Source of the DNA: Ceratobasidium sp. AG-K
Taxonomy: Eukaryota; Basidiomycota; Agaricomycetes; Cantharellales; Ceratobasidiaceae
Reading direction: 5' to 3'
DNA length: 64,000 nt
NCBI GenBank assembly: GCA_037039685.1
Contig: JAWNGF010000001.1
Span: 8,990,001 to 9,054,000, forward strand
The notes beneath the pieces were generated by a model, which saw only the letters and a program-made list of their open reading frames with translations, had not been told where the DNA came from and made no database searches. This document shows, in pieces, positions 11,302-23,645 of the stretch (the first letter of the stretch is position 1; each line of letters starts with the position of its first letter). The position numbers and the translations under genes were made by a program.

Positions 11302-14207
11302 TTACTTTGGAAGCACGAGTAGCGCAAAGTGACCCCCTGCCACTGGACGCGCACGGAACCCAACCACGGTTCCCCAGATGGCGTCATACCTATTCACACG
11401 CGTTAGTTAGTCCACATGATCATGAAAGTAGATAGAAATATGATAGGTACCAATCAGAAAACGGCGCATTGTTCTTGCCGTTGGCGAGGTAATCTCTCAG
11501 CCGGGTAATAAACATGTCGCGAGTGGCCCTGTCCAGCACAGTTCCGGCAGAATAGATCTCCCAATCTGAGCGCGCGTAAGACTTCATGCTTTCCCCTGGG
11601 CTAGCTTGCAAAACGTACCCGACTTGGTATATGCATGGCGGCTATCCAATGCCACACCATACTGGACACCCATCTCGCCGTACCACCCAGTTTGCATCTC
11701 GTAAACACTCTTGGGGAAAAGGTTAAGCTGGAGAAGCTTATCGGAGTAGAGGTTATATGCGAGGCCCCAGGAACTGGGGTTATTGTAGTTCAGTGTCAAA
11801 TGACCCTCGTTTGAGGTAGCGAATTTCTGCCACTGGGGAACGTAGGATGCCGCAATATCCTAAGTACGAGTGTTTCAGTACCTGGTAATGCTATATCAAC
11901 ATATGAACGGATCAACTAACGTTATACTTCTTCGCATCGTCCTGCTTGCCGAGGATGTTAGCAATTTCAGACATGCACTTGATCCCAATAATTCCCTGAG
12001 ACCCATATTAGTAGAGTAATTACCACAGAATTAATAAACTACCTTGATGGCGAGGTTAGTTTGGTTGGCAAGATGGCCAGCAAAGTCGTCCGTAGACAAT
12101 CTGTTGAGCATTGGTTCAGCTTGGCTCGTTCACGAAGACCGTTAAACATACTGCTCGGCCGGAATCAACGAATCGTCTACAAGGAACTGCGTCCACTGCG
12201 TCAACAAGTTATAGTTGTTCAAAACCAGCGAGTTGTCCTTGGTAGCACGAGTATACGACAGCGCCATAATAAGCATGTTGCCGGACTCTGTGGCAATCCC
12301 GTAAGCTCAATCAAGCTCCGATGACCGAAACTTAACACTCACCCTCGACAGGCATCGGCTCATCTGCTCCGTCGTTGTGGCCCGTCGCGTTCGGATAGTG
12401 TGTACCAAGATCGTGGATACTCCACTTGTTGGGATACTGCCCGCTCTGTTGGTACTGAAGCAGAGGCTCAAGCAAGCGGCGGCCAAAGTCAGGGTTGAGG
12501 TACAGGTATGCGGGCCAGGCAGGGAAAATTACGTCGACAGTGTTCATGTTTCCATTGGAAGAAATTTCCTTCATAAAGATTTTAACATCACTAGGAGAGC
12601 CGAGAAGTGAGTTGAAGTTTGGGCCGAGTATGCGAGATGATCTACCTAGTGTTGTACGAGCCACTAGCAGTCTTGCTGAGCGTAATTTCAACAGCTGCGA
12701 ATGCCTGGCGGGTGGAGAGTTGGACAATGGAAGTATAGTCAGGGTGGATTGGAGTAGCGTCGTTAAAAATCTTAGTGTCGAGCGCCGAAGCCGCGGAGAG
12801 AGCATGCTGGTACTCGCTGGTTGAGAGGAAAGCCGACAGCTAGTAGTCGGGTCAGTAATTCCGAGTCATACGAGCAAAAAAAAAACTCCACTGACAGCAT
12901 CGCTGGCATTTGCATATTTGCTTAGCCAGTATGGGTGTCTCTCTTCCAGCTTGTTCCCGGCTACAATGTATTGCACTGATAACAAGGGTTAGATGGTTTC
13001 CAATGTGAGGGAAGCCCTCACTCACCCAAAGGATCGCGAACATGCCCAACAGCAAACACTACGGGGTCCTTGCTCGAATCGGTAGTAGGACCAATATCAC
13101 GCGCGAAAGCAAACACCGGCCAACGGTCGTTGATCGCGCGGAACTGGGTATCCCGAGTGTTTCCCAGCACACCTTTGCTGATAAATGCCCCACGCAGCAC
13201 TCTATCTTCACCAGTTGCGAAGGTAAGGTTGGCCACCTAGTAGAACTTGCAATCAGTTACAACTCCCGCTAATTCGATCAAGGTGCGAACCTGATTGGTT
13301 GCATAGTATGCGGTCCCGTATTGGGTGTGATCGTTGATCTCCGCATAAGGAACTGGATTCTGAAGTTCTACCTGGTGGACGATAGCTCCGCCGTTGTTCG
13401 TGAGCGTAGAGGTCGACCATTTCGCTCCGAGACCATTGTCGCCGGATACCCACTCTAATGGAATATGCGTTACGTACTATGCAAATAGAGGGCTGGCTTG
13501 GCTTACCTGCAGAAATGTCGGTGTAGTACTGAATGGAGTGAGATGCGCCGTCCGTCGACTTGGCAGTCAGAGTCATATAGCTGAACGGCAGAGATTGCCG
13601 GAGATAATCAGTTGGCTGAACGCAAGGGGCATTATTAGGGTTTGGATCAAAAAAAAAAAACATGCCAGCAAAGCTCACTTCGACGGGAGAGAGGAATTGC
13701 ACGGTAAGGTCAACTGGTCCAGCAGCGAGGACAAACGTGGACTTGGTCGCAGTGAACTGGACTACGATAAGTAAAGCATATTCATATTACTGTATACTCT
13801 GTTAACTCGTACCTGCGATTTCTTTTGGGTAGCCAACGTAGCACCGGCAACATTCGGCGCACCAAGGAATGTATACACCTGGCCGTCGACACGGATGTAT
13901 CCTGCCCATCCCAGAATCTAAACGAGAGAGTAAGACCGTTTCAGACCGAGCCGATGTGAGAGCTATATAACGGTGGTAAACATACCGAACCAGTCCAAAA
14001 GGTTGGCCACTGGCCATTCAGACGCCCGCCGTTATTGCCGCCCTGCAGCCAGGTAGACAAGTACGGCGAGCGTACAGCAAGAGGTACGGCAGGGGGGTTA
14101 AAGGGAGTGGCCTGCCAGTCAGGTGTATTTTGGCGAGCAACGACGGCAGCACTCGATGTGCCGAACATCGCCGCCGCGGCAACAGTTAGTGCCGAAAGGA
14201 CATGCAT
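11302..14207 (-). CDS. Secreted glutaminase A-type protein (GtaA / DUF4965-DUF1793 family)
   Basis: Probable extracellular glutaminase. The ATG at 14207 opens a signal peptide (MHVLSALTVAAAAMFGTSS AAVVA) followed by the family opening PPAVPLAVRSPYLSTWLQGG and LNGQWPTFWTG. Later exons read LGWAGYIRVDGQVYTFLGAP, then SLPFSYMTLTAKSTDG, then ANLTFATGEDRVLRGAFIS, then a helical C-terminal part (SWGLAYNLYSDKLLQL, DWEIYSAG, PFSDWYLS). The last exon ends GTVVGFRARPVAGGHFALLVLPK-stop at 11302. Order and length (about 690 residues expected) fit full-length GtaA-like proteins. A 12-T run (coding sense) near 13650 lies inside a GTGAGC-CAG intron between SPVE and PTDYLRQS, so it is not a frameshift. There are about ten introns, and exact borders are not all verified. 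Confidence 0.88.
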
Positions 14208-15345
14208 TGTAAATGCAGAAGCGATGATCCAAGTGAGATGAACGTCGATCGTTTAAATAAGATAGGAAGAGGCTAGATAAGCATATTAGTTCAGTACGGG
14301 TCGAGGGAAGATGGGCTGTCACATGGGAAGATGCGGAAATACCGCGCCCCGACCTATAGGCGAACACGGCTTCGCAAGAACAAGAGGACGGCAGGTGAGG
14401 TCAGTGAGCAGGTCAAGTGAGGGGAAAGAGAGGGGTCATTGAACTGCTGGCCTCTGGACGACGTCGAGTTTAAGCTCCACAGCCGAGTGCCATATCCAAA
14501 TGGGCATCGTTGGACATCTCGGGCGGCAACCTCGGGCTTCCTAGTTTCTGTAAGTAACAAGACTGGTTGCCATCCTCTCGCTTGTTTACTTCCTATAATC
14601 CTTTTGACAAGATTCAATGTTATCCTATGGACAAACGCTCATCAATAAATCTTCTAGAAAGTACAAATTTAGTATACATGGGCAATCACCTGAACGGTCA
14701 AACTCGTTCTGGAACCTACAGAAGGTCTGAAAATATTATGAAAAGGGTTAACCAACACATCATATGCGTGACGTCTTCTTCGAAAGATTTCACAGGCACA
14801 AGTGCATGCGTAGAGCTGACAATTCTCTGTGCATCTGCCGAAACTCGATCGCGCAATTCTTGGCTTGCCGTTGGCAAGTATTCGCATAGCATACGGGACC
14901 GTGGGACTACCATACCTGGTTATAAGAATGGTATGCATTAGTTTTTAGAGCCAACAAACCGAGCTAGAAGGCAAGTCCGTTGATTCTCGGTCTGGACGGT
15001 GGGTGTATGTTCGAGGTTTATTATTCGAATTGGCACGGCCCTCAGACGTTGACGTCACCAGCTTACAACGACCCAAATTGGCGACTTCTATCAAATAAAG
15101 AAATATTGAAAGTAAAGACAGAGTTTATTTAAATTTGGGCTATATCGTATCTTAATTGATGCCATTTATCATAGAAACTCGACTTGGCAATAGAACCAAT
15201 CCAACCGTGAATGCATTCAAACAATACAGCAGAGTAAACACGATAGACAAAGAAACCCTTGACAATCATTATCGCACCAAGATCAAACCAAAAGAAAGAG
15301 AATGCAGCAAGCAATTATAACGGATAGAAGTGGTGTACCACTTCA
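14208..15345. other. Intergenic: glutaminase promoter side and 3' flank of the RRM gene
   Basis: About 1.1 kb upstream of the glutaminase gene and downstream of the RRM gene. A TTTAAATA-like element lies about 45 bp upstream of the glutaminase start (about 14250). The remaining short frames show no recognisable protein. Confidence 0.5.
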
Positions 15346-17772
15346 TTACGGCACGGGCGCTTTTACCCCAGCTCGGACCCTCGACGTCGACGCATTCCAG
15401 CTCGCTCGTCGATCACCACTCCCTACAGGCCCAAACACAGATTCCTCCGCCAACTTGGTGCGTATCGGGAGCGGACCAGCTTGGCCTCTACTGCCGCCTA
15501 GACCCAACCCAAGTACCGATGCTCCTTCATCGTCCGGGGGTGTGAGCCCCAACGCCGAATCCGCGTTCTCGCCTTGTGATTTGGATACCTCTGGCAAGCT
15601 CGTCCGCGACGGGCCCAACGACGGCCGCGAGAGTATCTCGCCGGAAATTGGAATGGAACCCTCGTCCAGCTTGACATCACGTAGCTGCAAAGCCAGCCCT
15701 TCGCTCACATCAAATGAGGTTGGGGTGCCACCCCTTGGCGGGTTCTCGAAACTTCCTGGTTCATCCCCGCGCTCGATTTGTTCCGCCCCATTTACCGGCA
15801 CTCCAGAAAAGTATCCCGAATCAGGAGGAGGGGGGAAGTACCCCGACGACGGTGCGGGGTGCATACCAAACGCGCCGGGACCATTATCGAACAGCCCGGG
15901 TGCATTGGGCAGTCGCGGGGGAGCACCCGGTGCAGGATTGAGATATGGATTGCCAGGTCCGGATGGGACGAAGGTTGGACTATGCAGCTGTGGGCTAAAC
16001 GGACCAAGGCCAGGCGAGAGGAAATGGGCGTGCAACGGTGGTGTCGCGACCGTTTGTGGGTTAAAATTGAACCCAGGCATAGAGGGTGTCATCGGTGGCA
16101 GCCCACCAGCTCGAGTAAGGAGTGGGGAAAGTGCGCTGGCCGGTGGGAACTGACCTACTCCGACAGGCGGCAGGGTAATTGGACCAGGGTGTGGGTGCGG
16201 ATTGGAACCTGGTGCCATTTGTGGAGACCCGCCGTAACGTGGAGAGCCAGGATCTGAAGGTGCGGTGTTATCAAGCGCACCTCTTCCCCCCGGAGGTGGG
16301 GATAGGCCCGAACGATCAAACGCACCCATCATTGCATGCATCTGGGAGACGCCCATCGGGGGATATTGGTCATACGGTGAGGCCGGTTGAGAGTGAGGTG
16401 GGAACAGCATATACTCCGGCGTCTGGGGCATTGCGAGGTGCATACCACCGGCCGGGTGGTTCGTCACAGAGATGTCGGTTTGCAGTGAGGGAACCATGAT
16501 GCCGAGCGGGCCAGTTGCGACCGCATACATAGAGTTCGGGGAGAGGCTGCCGGACTGATTCGTAGGCGAATATCGATCGTAGTGAACTTTCAAGATGCGC
16601 CCATTGTAGTCATACCCATTGAACATGCCCACTGCCCGAGCTGCATCAGTTTCTTTGGCATATACTACTGTACCAAAACCTCGTGAGCGACCATCGGGCC
16701 CCAATGCAACGTCGGCGCGCAAGATTTGACCGGCAGTTCGGAACAAGTCTTTGAGATCCTGCCACTGGCATTGAAAGGGCAGCTGAAATGGGAAATCGGT
16801 AAGCTCGGTATTGATGCAAAACGACAGCATACATACATTACCGATGAACAGCTGCCTATTGGAGGCGGCGGCTGTTTGGAAGCCTGAGTTGGGCCAATTC
16901 GTCGAACCCGGTCCAAATGGGGAAGGCGCAAAGAACCCGGGTGAAGGCGCAGGGACATCTTGACCACTCATTGCCGCGCTCATCGGCCGGGACAGTGGGT
17001 CCAATGCGTGACCGGGTTGCGGAACAGCAAGCGGGACCATAGGGTTGGAGATTGGAGCAGAAGTCGGTATTGTTGGTGGATTCGTATGGTTCAACCCCAT
17101 ATCAAACTCTGGTGGAAGCCGATCGGGCCTGACTTCAAGAGTTCGATTTTGCCAAACGTAACTGGAAAGGTGTAAGTGGTGTATCACTACAATGAGTCAA
17201 AGAAGCGAGGCTTACCCGTTGTACATATCTGATAGCGCGAGGCATACGTTAACCGGCGCAGCACAGCATGGCTCCACAACAACGCTCACCAGTCGCTTTC
17301 CCAGCATCCTCCGCCGTCGCCAACAACACCGTCCCATAACCCCTGCTTCGGTTGTCCGGCCCAAGACTGACATCTGCCCGAAGCACCGTACCCGCCTTTC
17401 GAAACAAGTCTTTAAGGTCTTGCCATCGAACGCGGTAAGGTAGCTGGGAAAAGTCAGTGCGCAATATTTGCAATTGGAAGAAGCGTGCGTACGTTGCCAA
17501 CGAAGAGCTGGGTGCGGGTATCCTTGCCAGGGGGAGGCCCGGCGCCTGCGGATGCCGTTGCACGTTGGATAATATCTTCGATCGTGTCGTCATCGAGCTT
17601 GGCAGGAGGCGTCTGTCCAGAGGCCGACTTGGGTGTCGCTGAACGGCCCTGCTAGGAATAGTGTTGGAAGACAATTCAAGGATAGTCGGAGATAGTAGAC
17701 GCTTACCAGTGCAGCAAGCTTGGACGGAGTTCCCGAGGAGGCTCGCCCCGGCTCTACTGTGGGCGAAGCCAT
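15346..17772 (-). CDS. Two-RRM RNA-binding protein, Gbp2/Hrb1-like
   Basis: Probable mRNA-binding or export-adaptor-type protein. The exon chain from the ATG at 17772 gives MASPTVEPGRASSGTPSK, then a linker ending TRTQLFVGN. RRM1 (about residues 70-150) contains LPYRVRWQDLKDLFRKAG and RSRGYGTV. After DMYNG-YVWQNRTLEV and a Pro-rich linker comes RRM2 (about residues 245-320), with RNP2 QLFIGN, LPFQCQWQDLKDLF and RNP1 SRGFGTVVY. The WQDLKDLF signature after RNP2 in both RRMs is typical of yeast Gbp2/Hrb1 and their fungal relatives. Unlike yeast Gbp2, no third RRM and no N-terminal SR/RGG stretch is visible. Instead the last 350 or so residues are Pro/Gly/Ser-rich and probably disordered. Introns interrupt both RNP2 regions at the same place (after VGN and IGN), consistent with domain duplication. 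Confidence 0.85.
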
Positions 17773-19017
17773 CGCGACTGCGCAATCAGATGGGTAAAGA
17801 TGTCTCTCGGAGTCGCGATCTAACAGCCGCAGAGAGAGACTGTGTGACGAGCAAATGTCAGCGGCAAAACGACAATGAACAAAACAAGGGCTTACTGGTT
17901 GTGATAGATATAGGTTTAATTTTCGGTTATACAGCAATCCCAATCAATATGTGCACGCAATGATTAAAACAAGTCTAATGCGACCCGTTGAGTCCCGAGT
18001 ACCCAAGAGAACGACCAGCTGCTGCCCAAAAGAAACCAAAGGAGAATGAACTGGGAATCCGGGAGTGAGAGTCGAGCGTAAGTTCCATCTAATTAGAGTT
18101 TGCTGCCATATAAACCGGAACCTTCCCACGTGTTTCCGAGGTGGCGTTTCCTGTGCGTGACGTCCGTTACATCACACCTGTCTGTTTCCAGCCAACTCAG
18201 TCGATCCAGCGGTTTCGAACACGTCGGTTCTCTGGATCGATTGATATCGGGCGCCATGGCACCCCCTTGAGCTTGGGGTTGTACTACTGTTGTATTAAGA
18301 GGTCTAACTAGGAGTCTGATCTTCCGCGTAGTGGACGATTGCAGTCCCTTGTCGAGTATTCAATTATATCGAATTTATATGTTCGATGATCCTATGCACT
18401 ATCACAGAACTAACTTGATTTAGTAAATTTTGGACCTGAAGGTTGACGGCTCCGAAGTCGAATCGAATGAAAGTGAGACAAGCAAGCCCCCAACTATAAA
18501 CAAACTAAAATCTCAAATGCAGTTTCATGGCAACCGCTACAACCTTGTGATTTTTCTCACATCACACTCTCGAAAAGACGGTGTTGGATATGCCGAATAT
18601 GACGTCATTTGCGCATTCAATCCATTAATTTTAGCTCATGTATGCCTCTCCCCCTTTTCATAAGCCAAATCCTGTGCAGCGATTACATTATTCGACTACT
18701 AGACTCTATCCAAATAGCAACTCTCAGCTTCCTTGGCAAGTGAATAATTGGCGCAAGGCAAGGCCAATGCCAACCCAGGGTGATTATGGTTGGCGACGTT
18801 AGAGACAAGGTTCTCTCCGCGTGTAATTTACTATTCACGTGTATTAACTCACTTACATTCACTTACTATAGGACCATAGCTAACCCAACTGAATTGTCTC
18901 CTATTATGTGATCATACCCCTATACCAGAGCCTCGTAGGCTACAAGTGGCGCAAGCATTCGTCCCCCAGGCTCGCCACTTCTCCCTACCTTCACCCTCCC
19001 GAGCGTTTCCTAACGAC
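17773..19017. promoter_or_regulatory. Divergent intergenic region, RRM gene / zinc-finger gene
   Basis: 1.25 kb between two divergent start codons. It contains CACGTG (about 18127) and TGACGT (about 18158) motifs and AT-rich stretches, but no recognisable gene. It is unusually long for this window and may hold long 5' UTRs or uORFs. Confidence 0.4.
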
Positions 19018-20274
19018 ATGCCTTTTAGCATCCAGCCTCCTTTGAGCTGTCTTCGTTCCACAACGAACGAAACACCACCAATTGGAGAAAGTCGCCGTCG
19101 ACTCTCTTTCACTCTTCAGCTCGACATTGATTTTACATTCCCTTATACCGTCACTCAATCGTTATCTACGACTCCCAGCCTTTCCCCATCGCCCCTCCTT
19201 TCACCTGTTATATCGGAAATCTCAGCGCTTCCGTCTGGCCTCGCCACGCCAACAGACTTGATCGATCAATGGCCGGCGGAAGCGGCTCCGACGCAGGTGA
19301 GTTTTACCTTGGCTCGCAGCTAACGTGACTCTCAAACCGCCGTATAACCAAGAGCCCGACTTTCGGCCACTCGATTTGGCGCGCTCTTGATACCCCGACC
19401 TTGTTTGAAACGACCCGATTTCCCACCAACTCAAAAAGCGGATATGATCTGCACTCGGCTTCGTGCGACCTGTCTGAAAATGTTGACCAGCCAACTGAAC
19501 CCCTATTCAAGAACTCCGGTCCGACGCCGGTGGTATCTTCGCCTCGCCCCGACACCCCCGACGAAATCTACAAATCAAGCCCCATGTCGCCTAATCCACT
19601 CGAGGAATTTGACCTTGGAATGCCGCTGTCTGCTGGTGAACAAAGTTCTCAACTCTTCGCTCCTCGCACCCTTCGCTCTCGATCAGGAAAACCACGTGAC
19701 CATCACGCGCCCTCCCCCCTCCAACGACCAGCGCAGCGATGGTCGGCGCCAATAGCGTCCGAGGCTTCCGCGGTAGGATACAAGCAGCTCTCTGCGCGAG
19801 AGATTAAAGAGATGAAACTTGATCCCCGCCGCCGCTACTTCGTCTGCCTGATGGATGGATGTGATCGACTCTTTGGCCGGAAGAGCAACGCAGATAATCA
19901 TATTCGAGCCCATCTGGATGACAAGCCATTTGTTTGCTCTCTAGACACGTGGTAGGTACAAATTCCTGGTGTCAATAGGGGGATCGCTTCGCCTGCTTGG
20001 CCTAGCTCCTGACTAACCGACCGCTTATATGCAGCAAAGCTGCGTTTGTCCGCAAAGGCGACCTTCTGCGTCACGAAGAGATCCACCGTCCCCGTCGGAT
20101 CCATACGTGTTCATGGTGTGTCTTCCATCACTGTAATTCGTTTGCCAGCGCTGAAAGCTTATCGTGATCCAATTACCTGTCAGCGGGCAAACTTTTTCTA
20201 GGAATGATGCCTTGACTAAACATATCCGGAAGGGTATTTGTGGCCCGGGTGCCTGTGCATTGTATCCACTATGA
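19018..20274 (+). CDS. C2H2 zinc-finger transcription factor with C-x-C third finger
   Basis: Probable DNA-binding regulator. The ATG at 19018 starts a Ser/Pro-rich N-terminus. After an intron near 19298, a long second exon carries a disordered Ser/Pro region and then finger 1, CLMDGC-x12-HIRAH. The exon ends in TG just before GTAGGT, and splicing to CAG-C (about 20034) rebuilds the second Cys of finger 2, CSLDTC-x12-HEEIH. A last intron between about 20117 and 20182 gives finger 3 as CSCGQTFSRNDALTKH followed by IRKGIC, a C-x-C/H-C arrangement seen in fungal regulators. The stop is at 20272-20274. The alternative acceptor at 20202 would destroy finger 3, so the upstream CAG is preferred. No specific orthologue is recognised. 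Confidence 0.8.
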
Positions 20275-20796
20275 ATTCGAGTTGAGCCTCTCGGGTTGGA
20301 TATTTTAGCCTTCAGTCGCGTTCATGTATCCTTATTTGCGAAACCTTGACCAAAAGTGTCCTAGCGTATCTTGAATTCTTGCTCACCTTCGCATCCATCT
20401 ATGCCTATTCGCTTGGTGAAATGAGCGCGAGTGTGACCTTAGCCACCGGTATTTAGGTTTAGCCGGCTGATTACTCCAAGTGGAATTTTTGATAGGAATT
20501 TCGTGGAATTGGAGGGATGAATGCGCGATATGCTGTGATCGCTGAGAGACCCCAAAGCTTAGATCCTCCACCACACGCGAGAAGCGCTCAGGCAAAGTCC
20601 GACCCCGGTGTAGGCCGATAGAGTTGATAAAGTTGTTCATCAAATTTCAACAATATGCAGGCCATATAACCATACTATTGCGAGAGTACCACGAGCTTGA
20701 ATGAGGGGAATACAGATCTAACCAAAAAGCATGCAAAATCACGCATGAACACAAATATAGGAATTGGCGTGTATTGATGACCCTAGAGTCCGATTC
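20275..20796. other. Intergenic, convergent 3' ends
   Basis: 522 bp between the stop codons of the zinc-finger gene and the unrecognised minus-strand gene. Nothing was recognised. Confidence 0.6.
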
Positions 20797-21754
20797 TTAT
20801 GGGCCAAAGGGTAATCCCCCCCTCGAGGTGCGAAGGCGGAGCGTAAACTGGTGTACTTGCTCTGGACCGCGTTGCAGCATCGGAATCCCAGGTCGCTCGG
20901 GGTCATGTGCGCTGAACAAGGCGCACGCGCGGATACGAAAGTGCGCTAAACCATGCCCATCAGTCAGTATATGCATTGGCAATTTGATGAGCCACAACTT
21001 TACCTCGCTCGCCATTCCATGGGAACAGCGTCTCCGGAATCACAATCCGGAAGCGACAGCGAGCGATACATGAGTTCGGCTCCTTCTATCAAGGCATGTG
21101 TTGAGATGTACTGGTTGCAAAGAACGTGGATGAATCGCTCACCTCGGGAGCGTCGAATACAATATACTTATTGGTCCGCGGCGCGCCTGAGGTGGACCTT
21201 TCACTAGCGAACATCGCAAGATAAGCAACCAGTGGTCCAAAGGGTAGTTCGTGAACACTTACTTAACTGAGCAAGTCGGGTCGCTTGACTGGAATGTGAT
21301 TTCAAACGAGTCTAGGTGCATCAGAGCCGCTGGCTGAGAACTGGCATGGAGCTCCGCCGTGCCATCGAAATAGCCTAGAGTAAAAATCCGAATCAGTATG
21401 CGCCCGGAGATGCGATTTGGACGCTTGAGCTTACGAGTGACACTATTGGAAGATTAGTTGGTAATTGGGAAGATGGAATGGGTTTCCTCACCTAGCACCG
21501 GGGAAAACATCCCATACGTCCGCATGAGACTCCATTGCGACTGTGAGGTATCCGCTACGCTTGAACGAATAAAAGTCAAACGGTATGCTATGGTCCATGA
21601 CGAGTGGTTCAAATGAGCTATTGATGGAGGTGAATGATTGTGAGTGAGGAGGCAGCAAGGCTTTGGACACAAGTCGAGGCGTATCAGTCCACGATGCGTT
21701 CAACAGCTCCTCGGAACCCACCCTTTTGTACCTCGAGCCGCTCTGTTTGATTCA
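20797..21754 (-). CDS. Unrecognised multi-exon gene, possible 5' frameshift
   Basis: Function not recognised. A coherent exon chain can be followed through five short GT-AG introns. It runs from MDHSIPFDFYSFKRSG, through YFDGTAELHASSQPAALMH and ERSTSGAPRTNKYIVFDAPE, then FRIVIPETLFPWNGER, to AHFRIRACALFSAHDPERPG and RGGLPFGP-stop. Every junction keeps frame, which argues for a real gene. The beta-strand-like alternation with a late Pro-rich stretch recalls an arrestin-like fold, but this is a guess. The start is unclear. The ATG at 21754 (MNQTERLEVQKG) is one base out of frame with the rest at a GGGTGGG stretch near 21725, whereas the first in-frame ATG is about 21600 (MDHS). Confidence 0.5.
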
Positions 21755-22725
21755 TAGTAAAGGGAACCCTATAGTTGTACACAGGGTGTGACACTCTAGC
21801 AAGGCGGAGGCGCGGGCAGGTGGAGGCTGGGGATCGATCTACACAAGTTGAGGTTACAAGAGGTACAGCCAGAATTTGTTAAACGCTATTCGCCAGTTGT
21901 CGAGGTCAAGTTTAGGGCCGAACATGAAATCGGTGCTAAAAGCCCACACAGTCGACAGCGCCGTGGAAAAACGCGCTTGGCAGGCTGTTCACGAGCGCAT
22001 GGCTTGGAGCTTAAGATTTCCCGACACCAGAATTGGCTGCAAGTGCACAATGCGTGGTTACCCAATGTGCTCAGCCGCGGTCAATCGGTTGCGCCCGGCT
22101 TTGTGGCGCCCGAGCCGGCTAGGGAAGTCTAAGATCTAAAGTGGACAGGAAATTGCATATTACAATTCTGGTCAAGAAGGCCATTACATACACCGTAGGA
22201 CCCAGTTACAAGAGAAGATGGATGGCATGGGGTACATTTAGGGTACCGCGTTTGTATACTCTCCACGAAAACGCAGCCGTCGGGACCTGTCGCGTCAAAA
22301 CCACGTTATGAATGGCAGGGGCCCTGGGGGCGCAATTTTGATAGCATTGACAGCCCCTCTTGTCTGAAACCCGAGTAAGCGACCACAACCCACTAACGCA
22401 GGTGGTGTGGCGCCACCTCCAGCTATACTCGGGTAGAGTACTGGCAGAATGGGAACGCAGCCTACCCTAGAGGTGGTTTCACGCGAATAAAAACCGCATT
22501 CTACCCTAGGCTGATGTCCACTTTTGGCGTGGCCTATAGGCTAAACGTTCCCGGCAGTGTCCTTAACATATTAGCAGATGGACTTCGTGCCTGCGCTGGG
22601 AAAAACGAGGTCCCGATGATACCAAATTATGCTCAGTGGAGCGAAGCATTACGAGGCAGAGATTTCGTTAGCCAGGCCACAAGAATACGGCTTTTTGGCG
22701 AACAATGCAGGTCGCATCAAAACAC
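21755..22725. other. Intergenic, nothing recognised
   Basis: About 970 bp with only short overlapping open frames, none forming a plausible exon chain. A short imperfect palindrome (CAGCCTA at about 22459 with TAGGCTG at about 22508) has no flanking target duplication. Confidence 0.4.
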
Positions 22726-23255
22726 TTACTTTTCGCTTGGGAGCCGCGATCGAATCGGTCTATTTGTTAGACTCACGATCGACCATAACCATGTATAAGC
22801 GTGACGCACGAGGACAAGATCTGGCCGTTGTAGAAGTTCGGGTCCCACCGAATCGGTCTGTTTACGACACGCACATGAGTAAGTGGGAGTGAGATTTTGA
22901 GTATCCAGGGCGATTGGGTGTGAGTTTTCGGCGGTCATCCATGAGCCGGCGGGATAGAAGTCGAGATAGTACTGGGGTCGAGGCACAGTCGCGCAAAGGC
23001 TAGATTTTGACTTTCCGACTGCGACCGGTCGATCATACCAATCCGCTTGGATCACCCAATATAGCCCAATCAGTCGCTTGCCGCTCATTAGAATACTTAC
23101 GGAGTATTTGATTTCGTCACTGAGTATCGTGCAGAGTCCGGTCTCACCCGAGAGCTGATTTTCAGCAAGAGCGTCGAGCAAGTAGCTCAAAAGTCTTTGT
23201 CGAAACTAGGAGTAGACCAGGTATACGTAGGTGTCCATGTCCCCATGCTGTGGGT
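22726..23255 (-). pseudogene. Possible decayed ORF with in-frame stop
   Basis: A minus-strand frame reads MDTYVYLVYS, then TAG, then continues in the same frame for about 150 codons with protein-like composition (FRQRLLSYLLDALAEN, GLYWVIQADWYDRPVAVGKS, QYYLDFYPAGSWMTAENSH). No 3' exons could be joined and no family is recognised. Either the gene is broken by the nonsense codon, or the frame is fortuitous, or a GTAAGT donor after DEIKYS marks an unseen splice. It may be related to the unrecognised gene at 20797-21754, but the 1-kb gap between them is too long for an intron of this genome. Confidence 0.3.
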
Positions 23256-23645
23256 GTATACTGTTCCTTGATATGCCTGCCTGGGTGTATTTGTTTGTTT
23301 ACACCGAGTGGTGAGGCGAGGGACTCTACTGCTAGCGAGTCATTGCGAGTTGGTCTAGCACACGAGTTGGTTGGCACAAAAAGAGATGCAGAAGCTCAAG
23401 AGAATATGATCTACTTGGGTAGACAACGGAGAGCAGCAGAGATGAAAGGTGATCCGAAGGATGTGGGGGCCAATTGGAATAGTTACGGATCGTAACTGTA
23501 ATCAAGCGTAATCAGGTCCAATTGATGGTCCGGGCTCTCGAAACACTACCACAACCACCTCATTTGCGCCGTTTTAGTACGAGTGGACTGTTAAGAAGTA
23601 GGCTGCTCGGAGACTTGTGTTGGGCGAGCAGACCACATCTATATT
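23256..23645. promoter_or_regulatory. Upstream region of the UBE3D-like gene
   Basis: 390 bp before the ATG at 23646. No gene was recognised and no clear TATA box was seen; it presumably contains the promoter. Confidence 0.4.

Noticed and set aside
13640..13672. Run of 12 As in the glutaminase gene as a possible frameshift
   Set aside because: It lies inside a GTGAGC...CAG intron between SPVE and PTDYLRQS, so it does not affect the frame.
15302..16153. 283-codon plus-strand frame rich in Pro, Ser and Gly
   Set aside because: Antisense of the Pro/Gly-rich C-terminus of the RRM gene; low-complexity coding DNA is often open on the other strand.
22459..22514. Short inverted repeat CAGCCTA...TAGGCTG as a possible miniature transposon
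   Set aside because: The arms are only 7 bp, the span is about 55 bp, and no target duplication flanks it.
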